Positions 35,189-44,046 of a stretch of DNA of 64,000 bases are shown in pieces. Below the pieces are notes generated by a model, which was not told where the DNA came from, ran no database searches, and saw only the letters and a list, made by a program, of their open reading frames with translations. The position numbers and the translations under genes are program-made. Position 1 is the stretch's first letter. Each line of letters begins with the position of its first letter. This stretch comes from Parvimonas sp. Its GTDB lineage: Bacteria > Bacillota > Clostridia > Tissierellales > Peptoniphilaceae. The DNA lies in assembly GCA_022770425.1 (NCBI GenBank), contig JALEHY010000040.1, positions 1-64,000 on the forward strand, read 5' to 3'.

Positions 35189-36073
35189 ATGCTTAAATCA
35201 ATGACGGGTTTTGGAAGGAGCGAATTTGTAAATGATGATTATGAACTCACTTTTGAAATCAAAAGTGTAAATCATAAATTTTTAGATATTCAAGTTAAAC
35301 TTCCGTATTTTTTAAATTTTTGTGAAGAAGGAATAAAAAATATTATAAGAAAAAAGTTATCAAGAGGACGTGTAGATGTTTTTATAAGAGGTAAACAAAA
35401 ATTTTCTTCAAGTGCATCAAGCGTTGAAATTAATCATGATTTAGCCAAAGCATATTTTGAAGCTTATAAAAGTATTGCAAAAAATTTGGATATGGATTGT
35501 GATATAAGTATCGGACATATTTTAAAGAATGATAATGTTGTCGAAATTAAGACGGATAATATTGATGAAGAAGTTTTAAAACAAAATGTTATTTCTTCAG
35601 TTGACATTGCACTTGATGAACTTGTAAATATGAGATGTGTTGAAGGAGAAAATCTAAAAGAAGATTTAAGTAATAATATTTTTTTGATTGAAAATAATTT
35701 AGAAAAGATTAAAGCGTCTTCAAAAGATATCTTGAATAATCAAATGGAAAGGCTTAAATCAAAACTTCAAGAATTTTCCTGTGAATTATCTGAAACGGAA
35801 ATTAACAGGCTTAATTTGGAATTTATTTTTTATACCGATAAGCTTGATATTAACGAGGAGATAGCAAGACTTACATCTCATATAAAAAATTTTAGAGAGT
35901 TTTTAAATTCTAATACTCAAATCGGTAAAAAAATGGAGTTTTTGCTTCAAGAGATGAACAGAGAAGTTAATACCATTGCAAGTAAATCAAATAATTTTTT
36001 GATTTCGACTCATGTTATCGAAATGAAGGTTTGTATTGAAAAACTCAGAGAACAAATTCAAAACATAGAATAG
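35189..36073 (+). CDS. YicC family endoribonuclease
   Basis: 294-residue YicC protein. MLKSMTGFGRSEF is the family-defining N-terminus; INEEIARLTSHIKNFREFL and IGKKMEFLLQEMNREVNTIASKSNN mark the C-terminal domain. E. coli YicC is an RNase involved in decay of a small RNA; the Firmicute role is less clear. AAGGAG precedes the ATG. It heads an eight-gene operon and lies 10 bases before gmk; the small remA/ylzA gene often found between them is absent. Confidence 0.92.
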   Translation: MLKSMTGFGRSEFVNDDYELTFEIKSVNHKFLDIQVKLPYFLNFCEEGIKNIIRKKLSRGRVDVFIRGKQKFSSSASSVEINHDLAKAYFEAYKSIAKNLDMDCDISIGHILKNDNVVEIKTDNIDEEVLKQNVISSVDIALDELVNMRCVEGENLKEDLSNNIFLIENNLEKIKASSKDILNNQMERLKSKLQEFSCELSETEINRLNLEFIFYTDKLDINEEIARLTSHIKNFREFLNSNTQIGKKMEFLLQEMNREVNTIASKSNNFLISTHVIEMKVCIEKLREQIQNIE

Positions 36074-36083
36074 GAGGTGTGTT

Positions 36084-36662
36084 ATGAGAGTTGGTTTTTT
36101 AATGGTACTTTCCGGTCCTTCAGGAGTTGGGAAAGGAACTGTTTGTGAAGCGTTACTAAAAGAAAATTTGGATATTAAGTATTCTATTTCTGCAACAACA
36201 AGAAAAAAACGTCCGACAGAGGAAAACGGAAAAAACTATTTTTTCTATTCTATTGAAGAGTTTGAAAAAATGGTTGAAGAGGGTAAAATGTTGGAGTATG
36301 CAAAAGTTCACGGAAATTATTATGGTACTCCGAAAGATTTTGTTTTAAAGTCTATTGAGAATGGCGAAGTGGTAATTTTAGAAATTGATGTTCAAGGAGC
36401 TTTGCAAGTTAAGAAAAATTATCCTGATGCATCTTTTGTTTTTCTTCTACCGCCCGATTTCCAAGAGCTTAGAAACAGAATTGTAAATCGTGCAACAGAA
36501 GATGAAGAAACAATAAACTTGAGAATGAAAAACGCTGAAAATGAAGTAAAATTTATAAATGAGTACGATTATGCAGTCGTAAATGAAGAAGTAAAAGATA
36601 CAGTCGAAAAGATAAAAGCAATTATTCAAGCTGAAAGATTAAAAGTAGTTTATAGAAAGTAG
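36084..36662 (+). CDS. gmk: Guanylate kinase
   Basis: 192-residue GMP kinase forming GDP. The P-loop LSGPSGVGKGTVCEALL (about 9-25), the GMP-binding stretch SISATTRKKRPTEENGKNYFF (split about 35-56) and VILEIDVQGALQVK are clear. GGAGGTG lies upstream of the ATG. It is also the usual target of (p)ppGpp in Firmicutes, which is family knowledge rather than visible here. Confidence 0.96.
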   Translation: MRVGFLMVLSGPSGVGKGTVCEALLKENLDIKYSISATTRKKRPTEENGKNYFFYSIEEFEKMVEEGKMLEYAKVHGNYYGTPKDFVLKSIENGEVVILEIDVQGALQVKKNYPDASFVFLLPPDFQELRNRIVNRATEDEETINLRMKNAENEVKFINEYDYAVVNEEVKDTVEKIKAIIQAERLKVVYRK

Positions 36663-36674
36663 AGGTAGTGTTAT

Positions 36675-36872
36675 ATGATAAATCCATCATTTAGAGAATT
36701 GGAAAAGATAGATAAGAGCAGATATGCTTTAGTAATTATGACAAGTAAAAGGGCGAGAAGAATAGTAAACGGTTCAAAACCTTTAATGGAAACAGAAGCT
36801 CAAAAACCTATTACTCAAGCACTTCAAGAAATAGTTTCTGAAAAGGTAACGAAAAAAGAAAAGGAAGATTAA
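36675..36872 (+). CDS. rpoZ: DNA-directed RNA polymerase omega subunit
   Basis: 65-residue omega subunit, which helps fold and assemble the beta prime subunit. KSRYALVIMTSKRARRIVNG (about 13-32) and QKPITQALQEI are the conserved elements. It lies 12 bases after gmk and one base before coaBC, the canonical Firmicute order. Confidence 0.93.
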   Translation: MINPSFRELEKIDKSRYALVIMTSKRARRIVNGSKPLMETEAQKPITQALQEIVSEKVTKKEKED

Positions 36873-36873
36873 T

Positions 36874-38052
36874 ATGAAAAAAAATATTTTAGTTGGTGTT
36901 ACTTCCGGAATTGCAATTTATAAAACTGTTGACTTAGTAAGTATGCTTATTAAAAAAGACTATCAAGTTAAGGTTGTCATGACTGAAAACGCAGCTAAAT
37001 TAATTAATCCTTTGATTTTTGAGAGAATGAGCCGAAATAAAGTTTATTTGGATGTTTTTGAAAGAGATATGGATCCTGAAGTAAAGCATATAAAACTTGC
37101 TTCATGGGCAGACTGTTTTATTATCGCACCGCTTACCGCAAATACTATGGCAAAAATCACTTATGGCATTTGCGATAATTTGGTTACAAATATTGCACTT
37201 GCATATACAAAAAAAATGATTTTAGTTCCGTCTATGAATGTTAATATGCTAAATAATTTTATTACTCAACAAAATATTTCCGAATTGGAAAAAAGGCACA
37301 TTGTTATGGATTCGGATTTTGGAAGGCTTGCTTGTGGAGATTATGGTAAAGGTAAATTTCCGAAAGTAGAAAGAATTTTTGAAGAGATCGAAAATTTTTT
37401 TATAAAAAAAGATTTTAAAAACAAAAATATTTTGATTGCAAACGGTCCGACTTTAGAAGAAATAGACCCTGTAAGATATATTTCAAATTACAGCAGTGGG
37501 AAAATGGGTAACGAGTTGGCTCTTGCCTGTAAAAGGCGAGGTGCAAATGTTACTGTAGTTTGCGGAAATGTAAAAAGTGATTATAGAAATTTAGGAATTG
37601 AGTATGTTGATGTAAAAACAAATGAAGAAATGTTTTCGGAATTAAAAAACAGATTTGATAATACCGACATTTTGATTATGCCTGCAGCTCCTGTTGATTT
37701 TAAGGTTAAAAACAGAAAAGTGTTTAAAATTAAAAAAACTCAAGATTATAATCAAATTGAAATTGAAAATAATCTGGATATTTTAAAAAGTTTAAGTAAC
37801 TACAAAAAATCACAATTTGTTGTAGGTTTTGCGGCAGAAACAAACTCATTGGAAGATTATGCAAGAAATAAACTTGAAAGTAAAAAGTTAGATATGGTTG
37901 TTGCAAATCAAATTTCAGATGAAAATTTTGCCTTTAATTCAGATTTTAATGAAGTTGTGATAATAACGAAAGATAAAGTTATAAAAACAGAAAAACTCAG
38001 TAAATATGAGATTGCAAACAAAATTTTAGACTCTGTTTTGGAGAAAATATGA
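36874..38052 (+). CDS. coaBC: Bifunctional CoaBC: phosphopantothenoylcysteine decarboxylase / phosphopantothenate-cysteine ligase
   Basis: 392-residue enzyme of coenzyme A synthesis. The FMN-dependent CoaC domain (about 1-180) has the N-terminal VGVTSGIAIYKTVDLVS, APLTANTMAKITYGICDN and PSMNVNML; the CoaB domain follows (about 185-392) with ANGPTLEEIDPVRYISNYSSGKMG and VGFAAET. Together they add cysteine to phosphopantothenate and decarboxylate the product. It overlaps priA by four bases. Confidence 0.95.
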   Translation: MKKNILVGVTSGIAIYKTVDLVSMLIKKDYQVKVVMTENAAKLINPLIFERMSRNKVYLDVFERDMDPEVKHIKLASWADCFIIAPLTANTMAKITYGICDNLVTNIALAYTKKMILVPSMNVNMLNNFITQQNISELEKRHIVMDSDFGRLACGDYGKGKFPKVERIFEEIENFFIKKDFKNKNILIANGPTLEEIDPVRYISNYSSGKMGNELALACKRRGANVTVVCGNVKSDYRNLGIEYVDVKTNEEMFSELKNRFDNTDILIMPAAPVDFKVKNRKVFKIKKTQDYNQIEIENNLDILKSLSNYKKSQFVVGFAAETNSLEDYARNKLESKKLDMVVANQISDENFAFNSDFNEVVIITKDKVIKTEKLSKYEIANKILDSVLEKI

Positions 38053-40436
38053 TAGTAGAAGTTGTGGTAAAATCTTTTTTACTCTCAAGGGCAGAAAATT
38101 TTTTTACTTATAAAGTACCAAAAGAACTTGAAAAAGATATAAAAGTAGGAAAGAGAGTTATCATTCCTTTCGGTAAAGGAAATAAGTTGAGTGTAGGTCT
38201 TGTACTTTCAGTTAGCAAAAAGGATAAAAAGGATATTAACTTAAAGTCTGTTTTCCACGTTATAGATGAAAAAGAGATTTTAAATGAGAACCAAATAAAA
38301 CTTGCTCATTTTATGAGTGAAAAATATATTACTAATCTTTCTTATTGTTTAAATTGTGTTCTTCCACCGGGCGATTGGAGTAAAGTACAGGAGTTTTTTA
38401 TTCTTAACAAAAAAAATTCTTGCAAATTGTCAAACGATGATATTGAATTTTTTTCTAAAAAGAGAGATATTTTAGAACTTAGGAACAAATTTTCCGGCGA
38501 AAAAATAAATTACTTTTTGGAAAATGAGATTTTGATAAAAAAATATAAGGTAAACAACTCAGAAGACAAATTTAATTTTAGATTTGTAAAGTTGAATGAA
38601 AAATTTGATTTTTCAAAGTTAAGGAAAAATGCATTAAAACAGTTCGAATTGATTGATTACCTAAAGGGAAAAGATTATATCTTAATTGACGATATAAAAG
38701 CTAAAGGAATAAGTAAATCTACGATAGATACACTTGTTTCTTTGGGAGCGGTCTTTGAAAAATACAGTAAGGTCTATGAAAATATATTTAAAAATGAAGA
38801 AACTTATAAAAAACTGAAGTTGAATTCTGATCAGCAAAAAGTTTTTGATAACATTTTAAATTCAAAAAATGACAAGTTTTTAGTTTTTGGAGTTACGGGA
38901 AGCGGAAAGACGGAAATTTATTTACAACTCGTTGAAAAAATGCTTAAAGAAGGAAAAAGCAGTATTATTTTGGTTCCTGAAATAAGTCTTACACCTCAAA
39001 CAATTGAAAGATTTTCCGGAAGGTTCAAAGATGAAATTGCAATTATTCATTCAAAATTGACTGCAAGTGAAAAACTTAATCAGTGGAAAATAATTCAAGA
39101 AAAAGATATAAAAATAGTTGTTGGGGCAAGATCTGCAATTTTTTCTCCGGTCAAAAACTTGGGACTTGTCATAATTGACGAAGAACATGAAACAAGTTAC
39201 ATCAGTGATCAAAATCCTAAATATATAACAAGTGAAGTTGCAGAGTATCTTGTAAAAATTTCAAATGCAAAACTTGTTTTAGCGTCGGCTACTCCGTCGG
39301 TTAGCAGTTATAATTTAGCTAAGAGAGGCGATTATGAATTGCTTTTATTAAAAAACAGAGCTACAAAAAACTTTCTTCCGAAAGTCAGTATAGTTGATAT
39401 GAGAGAAGAACTTTTACTTGGAAACAAAAGTATCTTGAGTAACGAATTGTACAATGAAATTTCTAAAACTTTAGAAAGAAAAGAACAAGTTATTTTATTT
39501 TTAAATAAAAGAGGAAGAAGCTCTTTTGTTTTTTGTAGAAGTTGCGGATATGTTTTAAATTGTGACTATTGTGATATTTCTATGACTTATCATAAAGATA
39601 ATAGGAAAGATATTTGTATTTGTCATCTTTGTGGAAGAACAAAAAATAAACCTCAAATTTGCCCGAGTTGTTTTAAACAGTCAATAAAAGAGTTTGGATT
39701 CGGAACGGAAACTTTAGAGGAATATATAAAAAATACATTTAAAAATGCAAGAGTATTCAGAATCGATTCAGATACTTCAAAGAAGAAGGGTTCTTATGAA
39801 GAAGTTTATCAAAAAATGAAAAATGGACAAATTGACATTTTGATTGGGACACAGATGATTTCAAAAGGACTTGATTTTCCGAATGTAACTTTGGTCGGAG
39901 TTGTGCTTGCAGATATAAGTTTAAATATCCCTTCATACAAGTCACAAGAAAAAACTTTTCAACTTTTGACACAGGTTGCGGGACGATCAGGACGTGGCGA
40001 TAAAAAAGGACAAGTTATAATACAAACTTATAAACCAAGCCATTACAGTATTGTAAATTCGTCTGAACACAATTATGAACAGTTTTTTGAATCGGAAATG
40101 AATTTTAGAAAAAGTTTTTTATATCCGCCAACTTGCAATATTGTAAATTTTCAATTTAGAAGTAAAAATATTTCAAATTGTATGGAAGAATTAAGAAAAA
40201 TAAAAGATTTGATTTTTGAAAATTTTAAAGAAGATATTACTTTAAAAAATATTATTATTTTAGGACCGAATCCTGATTCAATAAAATGGGTAAATATGGT
40301 TTACAGATATAATTTAACAATAAAAGTTTTAAAAAATTATGAAAGTTTCAGACTTTTTTTAAGAAAATTAGTTTTCAATAAGGAGTATTCTTTTAATAAT
40401 GAAAAAAACGGAAAATTAATTTTGACAATAGATTAA
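38049..40436 (+). CDS. priA: Primosomal protein N' (replication restart helicase PriA)
   Basis: 795-residue superfamily 2 helicase that reloads the replisome at collapsed forks. A DNA-binding domain (about 1-100), Walker A VFGVTGSGKTEIYLQL (about 281-296), DEEH box IIDEEHETSY, SATPSVSS and two zinc-binding Cys pairs sets (CRSCGYVLNCDYC about 500 and CHLCG..CPSC about 525-545) are all present. MISKGLDFPNVTLVGV and QVAGRSGRG are helicase motifs V and VI. Length is normal. Confidence 0.96.
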   Translation: MIVEVVVKSFLLSRAENFFTYKVPKELEKDIKVGKRVIIPFGKGNKLSVGLVLSVSKKDKKDINLKSVFHVIDEKEILNENQIKLAHFMSEKYITNLSYCLNCVLPPGDWSKVQEFFILNKKNSCKLSNDDIEFFSKKRDILELRNKFSGEKINYFLENEILIKKYKVNNSEDKFNFRFVKLNEKFDFSKLRKNALKQFELIDYLKGKDYILIDDIKAKGISKSTIDTLVSLGAVFEKYSKVYENIFKNEETYKKLKLNSDQQKVFDNILNSKNDKFLVFGVTGSGKTEIYLQLVEKMLKEGKSSIILVPEISLTPQTIERFSGRFKDEIAIIHSKLTASEKLNQWKIIQEKDIKIVVGARSAIFSPVKNLGLVIIDEEHETSYISDQNPKYITSEVAEYLVKISNAKLVLASATPSVSSYNLAKRGDYELLLLKNRATKNFLPKVSIVDMREELLLGNKSILSNELYNEISKTLERKEQVILFLNKRGRSSFVFCRSCGYVLNCDYCDISMTYHKDNRKDICICHLCGRTKNKPQICPSCFKQSIKEFGFGTETLEEYIKNTFKNARVFRIDSDTSKKKGSYEEVYQKMKNGQIDILIGTQMISKGLDFPNVTLVGVVLADISLNIPSYKSQEKTFQLLTQVAGRSGRGDKKGQVIIQTYKPSHYSIVNSSEHNYEQFFESEMNFRKSFLYPPTCNIVNFQFRSKNISNCMEELRKIKDLIFENFKEDITLKNIIILGPNPDSIKWVNMVYRYNLTIKVLKNYESFRLFLRKLVFNKEYSFNNEKNGKLILTID

Positions 40437-40445
40437 GGAGGAAAA

Positions 40446-40940
40446 ATGGCTTTAAGAAATATAAGAATAGACGGAGATCCGATTTTAAGAAAAAAGGCAA
40501 GAGTTGTTGATGTCGTTGATGATAAAATAAGAGAATTGTTGGAAGATATGGCAGAAACTATGTACAATTCCGACGGAGTGGGGCTTGCCGCTCCGCAAAT
40601 TGGAATTTTAAAAAGACTTGTTACTATTGATGTAGGAGATGAAAATGGACTTTTAAAAATGGTAAATCCTGAAATCATTGCAAGTTCCGGAGAACAGATA
40701 GGTCCTGAAGGTTGTCTTTCAATTCCGGAGTGTAGGGGATTTGTTAAAAGACCTGAATGTGTAAAGTTTAAATACACAGATATAAACGGTACAGAACAGG
40801 TACTTGAAGCAACAGAACTTTTAGCAGTCTGTATTTGTCATGAAATTGATCATTTAAACGGAATTTTATTTACCGACTTAACTTTACAAGGTGAAGAGGC
40901 ACAAAAATATGAACAGTTATATTATGGAGAAGAACAGTAA
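40446..40940 (+). CDS. def: Peptide deformylase
   Basis: 164-residue metalloenzyme removing the formyl group from new proteins. All three motifs are intact: GVGLAAPQIG (about 44-53), EGCLSIPE (about 88-95, Cys ligand) and HEIDHLNG (about 130-137, two His ligands plus catalytic Glu). RBS AGGAGG. It is followed 3 bases later by fmt, its functional counterpart. Confidence 0.96.
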   Translation: MALRNIRIDGDPILRKKARVVDVVDDKIRELLEDMAETMYNSDGVGLAAPQIGILKRLVTIDVGDENGLLKMVNPEIIASSGEQIGPEGCLSIPECRGFVKRPECVKFKYTDINGTEQVLEATELLAVCICHEIDHLNGILFTDLTLQGEEAQKYEQLYYGEEQ

Positions 40941-40943
40941 ACT

Positions 40944-41867
40944 ATGAAAAAAATAATTTTTATGGGAACTCCCGATTTTGCGGTTTTACCACTTGAAAAG
41001 TTAAATGAAAACTTTGAAATAAGTTTGGTTGTCACACAGAAAGATAAATTAAGAAACCGAAAAAAACTTATGCCGACACCTGTTAAAGAAAAAGCTTTAG
41101 AGCTTGGACTTGAAGTTATAACACCTGATACGGTAAAAAGTGATGAATTTTTTGAAATTGTAAAAAAAATAAATCCAGATTTTATCATTGTTGTTGCTTT
41201 CGGACAAATAATAAACAAAAGACTGATTGATTTTATGCAAGGAAAAATTTTAAATATTCATGCATCTGTTTTACCAAAATTAAGAGGAGCGGCACCGATT
41301 AATTGGGCAATAGTAAATGGATTTGACAAAACAGGAGTAAGCATTATGTCAATAAATGAGGGGCTTGATGAGGGAGATGTTTTGGCAATTTCCGAAACTG
41401 AAATTTCAATTTGTGAAAATGTAGAAAATCTTTATGAAAGATTAAAGATAATCGGAGCTGAACTTATTATAAAAGTTTTAAACAACTTTGATTATTTTTA
41501 TGAGAATAAAAAACAACAAGGAAATAACTTTACCTATGCACCGATTATAAAAAAAAATATGGGAAAAATATGTTTTTCCGATACTGCTGTAAACATTCAC
41601 AATAAAATTCGTGGATTTTATAATTGGCCAAGTGCTTTTTGCGAGTATGAAGGACAGATTATAAAAATTCATAAATCTTGTATAAGCAATGAAACTAAAG
41701 ATGTAGAAGTAGGAATGATATTTAAGGTGGATGATGAGGGATTTTTTGTAAAAACTTTAGATGGAAGTTTAAAAGTTTTAGAAATTCAGTTTCCTGCAAA
41801 AAAAAGAGTTTCGGTTAAAGACTTTTTAAGAGGAAATTCAATAAAAATCGGGGAAGTTTTAAAGTAA
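40944..41867 (+). CDS. fmt: Methionyl-tRNA formyltransferase
   Basis: 307-residue enzyme that formylates initiator Met-tRNA using 10-formyl-THF, the product of the fhs pathway at 5.8 kb. MGTPDFAVLPLEKL, VVAFGQIINKRLIDF and the catalytic stretch LNIHASVLPKLRGAAPINWAI (split) are clear; the C-terminal tRNA-binding OB domain follows (about 205-305). Overlaps rsmB by one base. Confidence 0.96.
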   Translation: MKKIIFMGTPDFAVLPLEKLNENFEISLVVTQKDKLRNRKKLMPTPVKEKALELGLEVITPDTVKSDEFFEIVKKINPDFIIVVAFGQIINKRLIDFMQGKILNIHASVLPKLRGAAPINWAIVNGFDKTGVSIMSINEGLDEGDVLAISETEISICENVENLYERLKIIGAELIIKVLNNFDYFYENKKQQGNNFTYAPIIKKNMGKICFSDTAVNIHNKIRGFYNWPSAFCEYEGQIIKIHKSCISNETKDVEVGMIFKVDDEGFFVKTLDGSLKVLEIQFPAKKRVSVKDFLRGNSIKIGEVLK

Positions 41868-43174
41868 TGAGAAAATTAGCAGTTAAGATTTTATGTGAAG
41901 TTGATGATGAAAATTCAAATTCTACTAATTTATTAAATATATACTCTAAAAATTTATCAGAAACGGACAGTAAGTTTTTAAGAGAAGTAGTTTACGGAAC
42001 ACTGGAAAACAGAATTTACTTAGATTACATCATTAGAAAGTTGTGTAAACTTAGAATAAAAAAATTTGATAAAATTATTTTAAATATTTTAAGAATTTCT
42101 TTATATCAACTTTTGTTTATGGATAAGGTTCCTCATTTTGCAATCATAAATGAAGCTGTAAATTTGACAAAAGAGTTTAAATTGAAAAAATTCAGTTCTT
42201 TTGTAAATGGAAGTTTGAGAAATTTTTTAAGAAATAAAGACGAATTTTCAAAAATTGAAGCTATTAATTTAGCAGAGCGTATCTCGATAGAATACTCAAC
42301 AAATATTGATATAGTAAATATTTTGCTTAATGATTATAAAGAAGAAAAAACAAGGGAAATTTTAAGTTCGTCTATGGAGAAACCTCATTTTTCGATTAGA
42401 ATTTCATCTTTTGACAAATCTGAACAAGAAATTACAGATAAACTTAAAAAATTAGGTTATAATTTAGAAAAATCGAAATTTTCAGGAAAAACTTATTACA
42501 TTGAAAATCCTACTAATATTTTAAAAACAAAGGAATTTGAAAACGGAGATTTTACAGTTCAAGATGTAGGAAGTATATTAGTATCCGATATATTATCGCC
42601 AACTGAAAACTCTGATGTTTTGGACATATGTTCCGCACCGGGAGGTAAAACGGCACATATAGGATTTATTATGAATAATACAGGTCATATTTTGGCAAAT
42701 GATATATCAAAAAATAAGTTAAATAAGATAAAAGAAAATTGCAATAGGTTAAAAGTTACGAACGTAGAAACAATTTCTTTTGACGGCTGTATTTTTCAAG
42801 AGAATTTAAAAGAAAAATTTGACTTTATTCTTTGTGATGTGATATGTTCGGGAATCGGTGTTATGGATAGAAAACCTGAAATCAAACTTTTCAGAACAAA
42901 AGATGAAATTGATAAAATTATCCAAATTCAAAGGAAAATATTTGAAAATTCAATACATTACTTAAAACAGGGAGGAGAAATAGTTTATAGTACCTGTTCG
43001 ATTTTGAATATTGAAAATGAAGAGAATGTTAGATATTTTTTAAAAAACAATAATATAGAACTTATAGACGTTGAATTTTTAGGAAAAAAAGAAAAATATA
43101 TAAAATTGTTACCCGAAAAACAAAAACATAACGGATTTTTTATTGCAAAATTCAAAAAAAAAGCAGATTGTTGA
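41867..43174 (+). CDS. rsmB: 16S rRNA cytosine-967 methyltransferase RsmB
   Basis: 435-residue protein with an N-terminal NusB-like RNA-binding domain (about 1-130) and a C-terminal SAM-dependent Rossmann domain. DICSAPGGKTAHIG (about 250) is motif I; the catalytic Cys lies in STCSIL (about 376); the second Cys loop reads DVICSGIGVMDRKPEI, where the usual Pro of the PCSG motif is Ile. Length is normal. Its stop codon lies within the loop of the operon's terminator. Confidence 0.93.
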   Translation: MRKLAVKILCEVDDENSNSTNLLNIYSKNLSETDSKFLREVVYGTLENRIYLDYIIRKLCKLRIKKFDKIILNILRISLYQLLFMDKVPHFAIINEAVNLTKEFKLKKFSSFVNGSLRNFLRNKDEFSKIEAINLAERISIEYSTNIDIVNILLNDYKEEKTREILSSSMEKPHFSIRISSFDKSEQEITDKLKKLGYNLEKSKFSGKTYYIENPTNILKTKEFENGDFTVQDVGSILVSDILSPTENSDVLDICSAPGGKTAHIGFIMNNTGHILANDISKNKLNKIKENCNRLKVTNVETISFDGCIFQENLKEKFDFILCDVICSGIGVMDRKPEIKLFRTKDEIDKIIQIQRKIFENSIHYLKQGGEIVYSTCSILNIENEENVRYFLKNNNIELIDVEFLGKKEKYIKLLPEKQKHNGFFIAKFKKKADC

Positions 43175-43190
43175 TTTAATCTGCTTTTTT
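43157..43190 (+). terminator. Terminator of the yicC-rsmB operon
   Basis: AAAAAAGCAGATT / AATCTGCTTTTTT; the rsmB stop codon lies in the loop. Confidence 0.85.
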
Positions 43191-43292
43191 CGTTAATTTA
43201 TAGTATTTATTTCAGTTTAGAAAATTTTTTAAGTTTTTAAATATATTATTAAATTTTAATTTATAAAATATGAAAAAAATAATATAAAATTG

Positions 43293-43341
43293 TTGACAAG
43301 TTTACTTGTCGATGCTATAATTATTGCAAAGTAAACTTGTC
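43293..43341 (+). promoter_or_regulatory. Promoter with two operator-like sites for the XRE cassette
   Basis: TTGACA (43293-43298), 17 bases, TATAAT (43316-43321). The perfect 16-base palindrome GACAAGTTTACTTGTC (43295-43310) overlaps the -35 box, and a second copy of its core in reverse orientation, AAGTAAACTTGTC (43329-43341), lies just past the -10 box. Together they bracket the promoter as expected for negative autoregulation. Confidence 0.75.
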
Positions 43342-43370
43342 GGCATATATTATAAATAAGGGTTGATATT

Positions 43371-43694
43371 ATGAATAAAGAAGAAATTTTACAAAAAAGT
43401 AGAGAAGAAAAGACAGATGAAGGTTTTGAGTACATTTTAAATAAATCACGAAGATGGTATGTTATAGTAAATAGTGTTCTTTGCATTTTTTATATATTTT
43501 TTAATGCTTATGTTGGAAAAGAATATTTTGAAATATTTTCAATTTTATTTTCAGGAGTGGCTATTTCGCTTTTCTATGCCTATAAATTTACCGGAAGTAA
43601 GATGTATCTTTTCTTTTCAATTTTTGATGGCGCTATATCACTTATGTACTTAATAATTTATGTGTATAAAGAATTAAGTAGATTGAAACATTAA
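43371..43694 (+). CDS. Small membrane protein (DUF6442-like) paired with an XRE regulator
   Basis: 107 residues. A charged N-terminus MNKEEILQKSREEKTDEGFEY is followed by three hydrophobic segments (about 30-50, 53-68, 76-96). The N-terminal pattern and membrane layout resemble the DUF6442 family commonly found next to small XRE regulators; the family function is unknown. It starts 30 bases after the second operator site and is followed by the regulator 64 bases later, so both probably share the autoregulated promoter. Confidence 0.7.
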   Translation: MNKEEILQKSREEKTDEGFEYILNKSRRWYVIVNSVLCIFYIFFNAYVGKEYFEIFSILFSGVAISLFYAYKFTGSKMYLFFSIFDGAISLMYLIIYVYKELSRLKH

Positions 43695-43758
43695 TAGCAT
43701 ATATAAATTCTTATATTTGCTTATATATTTATTAAAGTACATTAAAGGATTGTAAATA

Positions 43759-43965
43759 ATGGATGAGAAGTTGGTTTTAAAAAACAATTTAAAAAAGGTA
43801 AGAGCTGAATGCGGATTATCTCAGGCAAAATTAGCTGAAATGGTAGGGGTTTCAAGAAACACTATAAGTTCAATAGAAACAGGACAGTTTACGCCGACAG
43901 CTAAACTTGCATTAGTTTTATGTATAGCTTTAGATAAAAAATTTGAGGAACTATTTTATTTTTAA
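43759..43965 (+). CDS. XRE-family transcriptional regulator
   Basis: 68-residue single-domain helix-turn-helix protein. LKKVRAECGLSQAKLAEMVGVSRNTISSIE (split across about 11-40) gives the complete Cro/C1-type HTH, and the tail LCIALDKKFEELFYF is typical of the short YgzD-like group. It has no separate dimerisation domain. It probably binds the palindromes flanking the promoter of its own cassette. The downstream ABC genes could also be targets. Confidence 0.92.
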   Translation: MDEKLVLKNNLKKVRAECGLSQAKLAEMVGVSRNTISSIETGQFTPTAKLALVLCIALDKKFEELFYF

Positions 43966-43990
43966 AAAATTTATGATATAATAGCTTCAA

Positions 43991-44017
43991 TAGTGTATTA
44001 TATTATGTAATACACTA
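43991..44017 (+). promoter_or_regulatory. Palindromic operator or 5' hairpin before the ABC transporter
   Basis: Perfect 10-base arms TAGTGTATTA and TAATACACTA separated by 7 bases, directly after a TATAAT box near 43976. The position at the transcript start suits a dimeric repressor such as a GntR/YtrA-type protein; none is encoded next to it apart from the XRE regulator. A promoter -35 box is not convincing. Confidence 0.55.
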
Positions 44018-44046
44018 ACTTTTGAATTTTTGAGAGGGGTGTTAAG

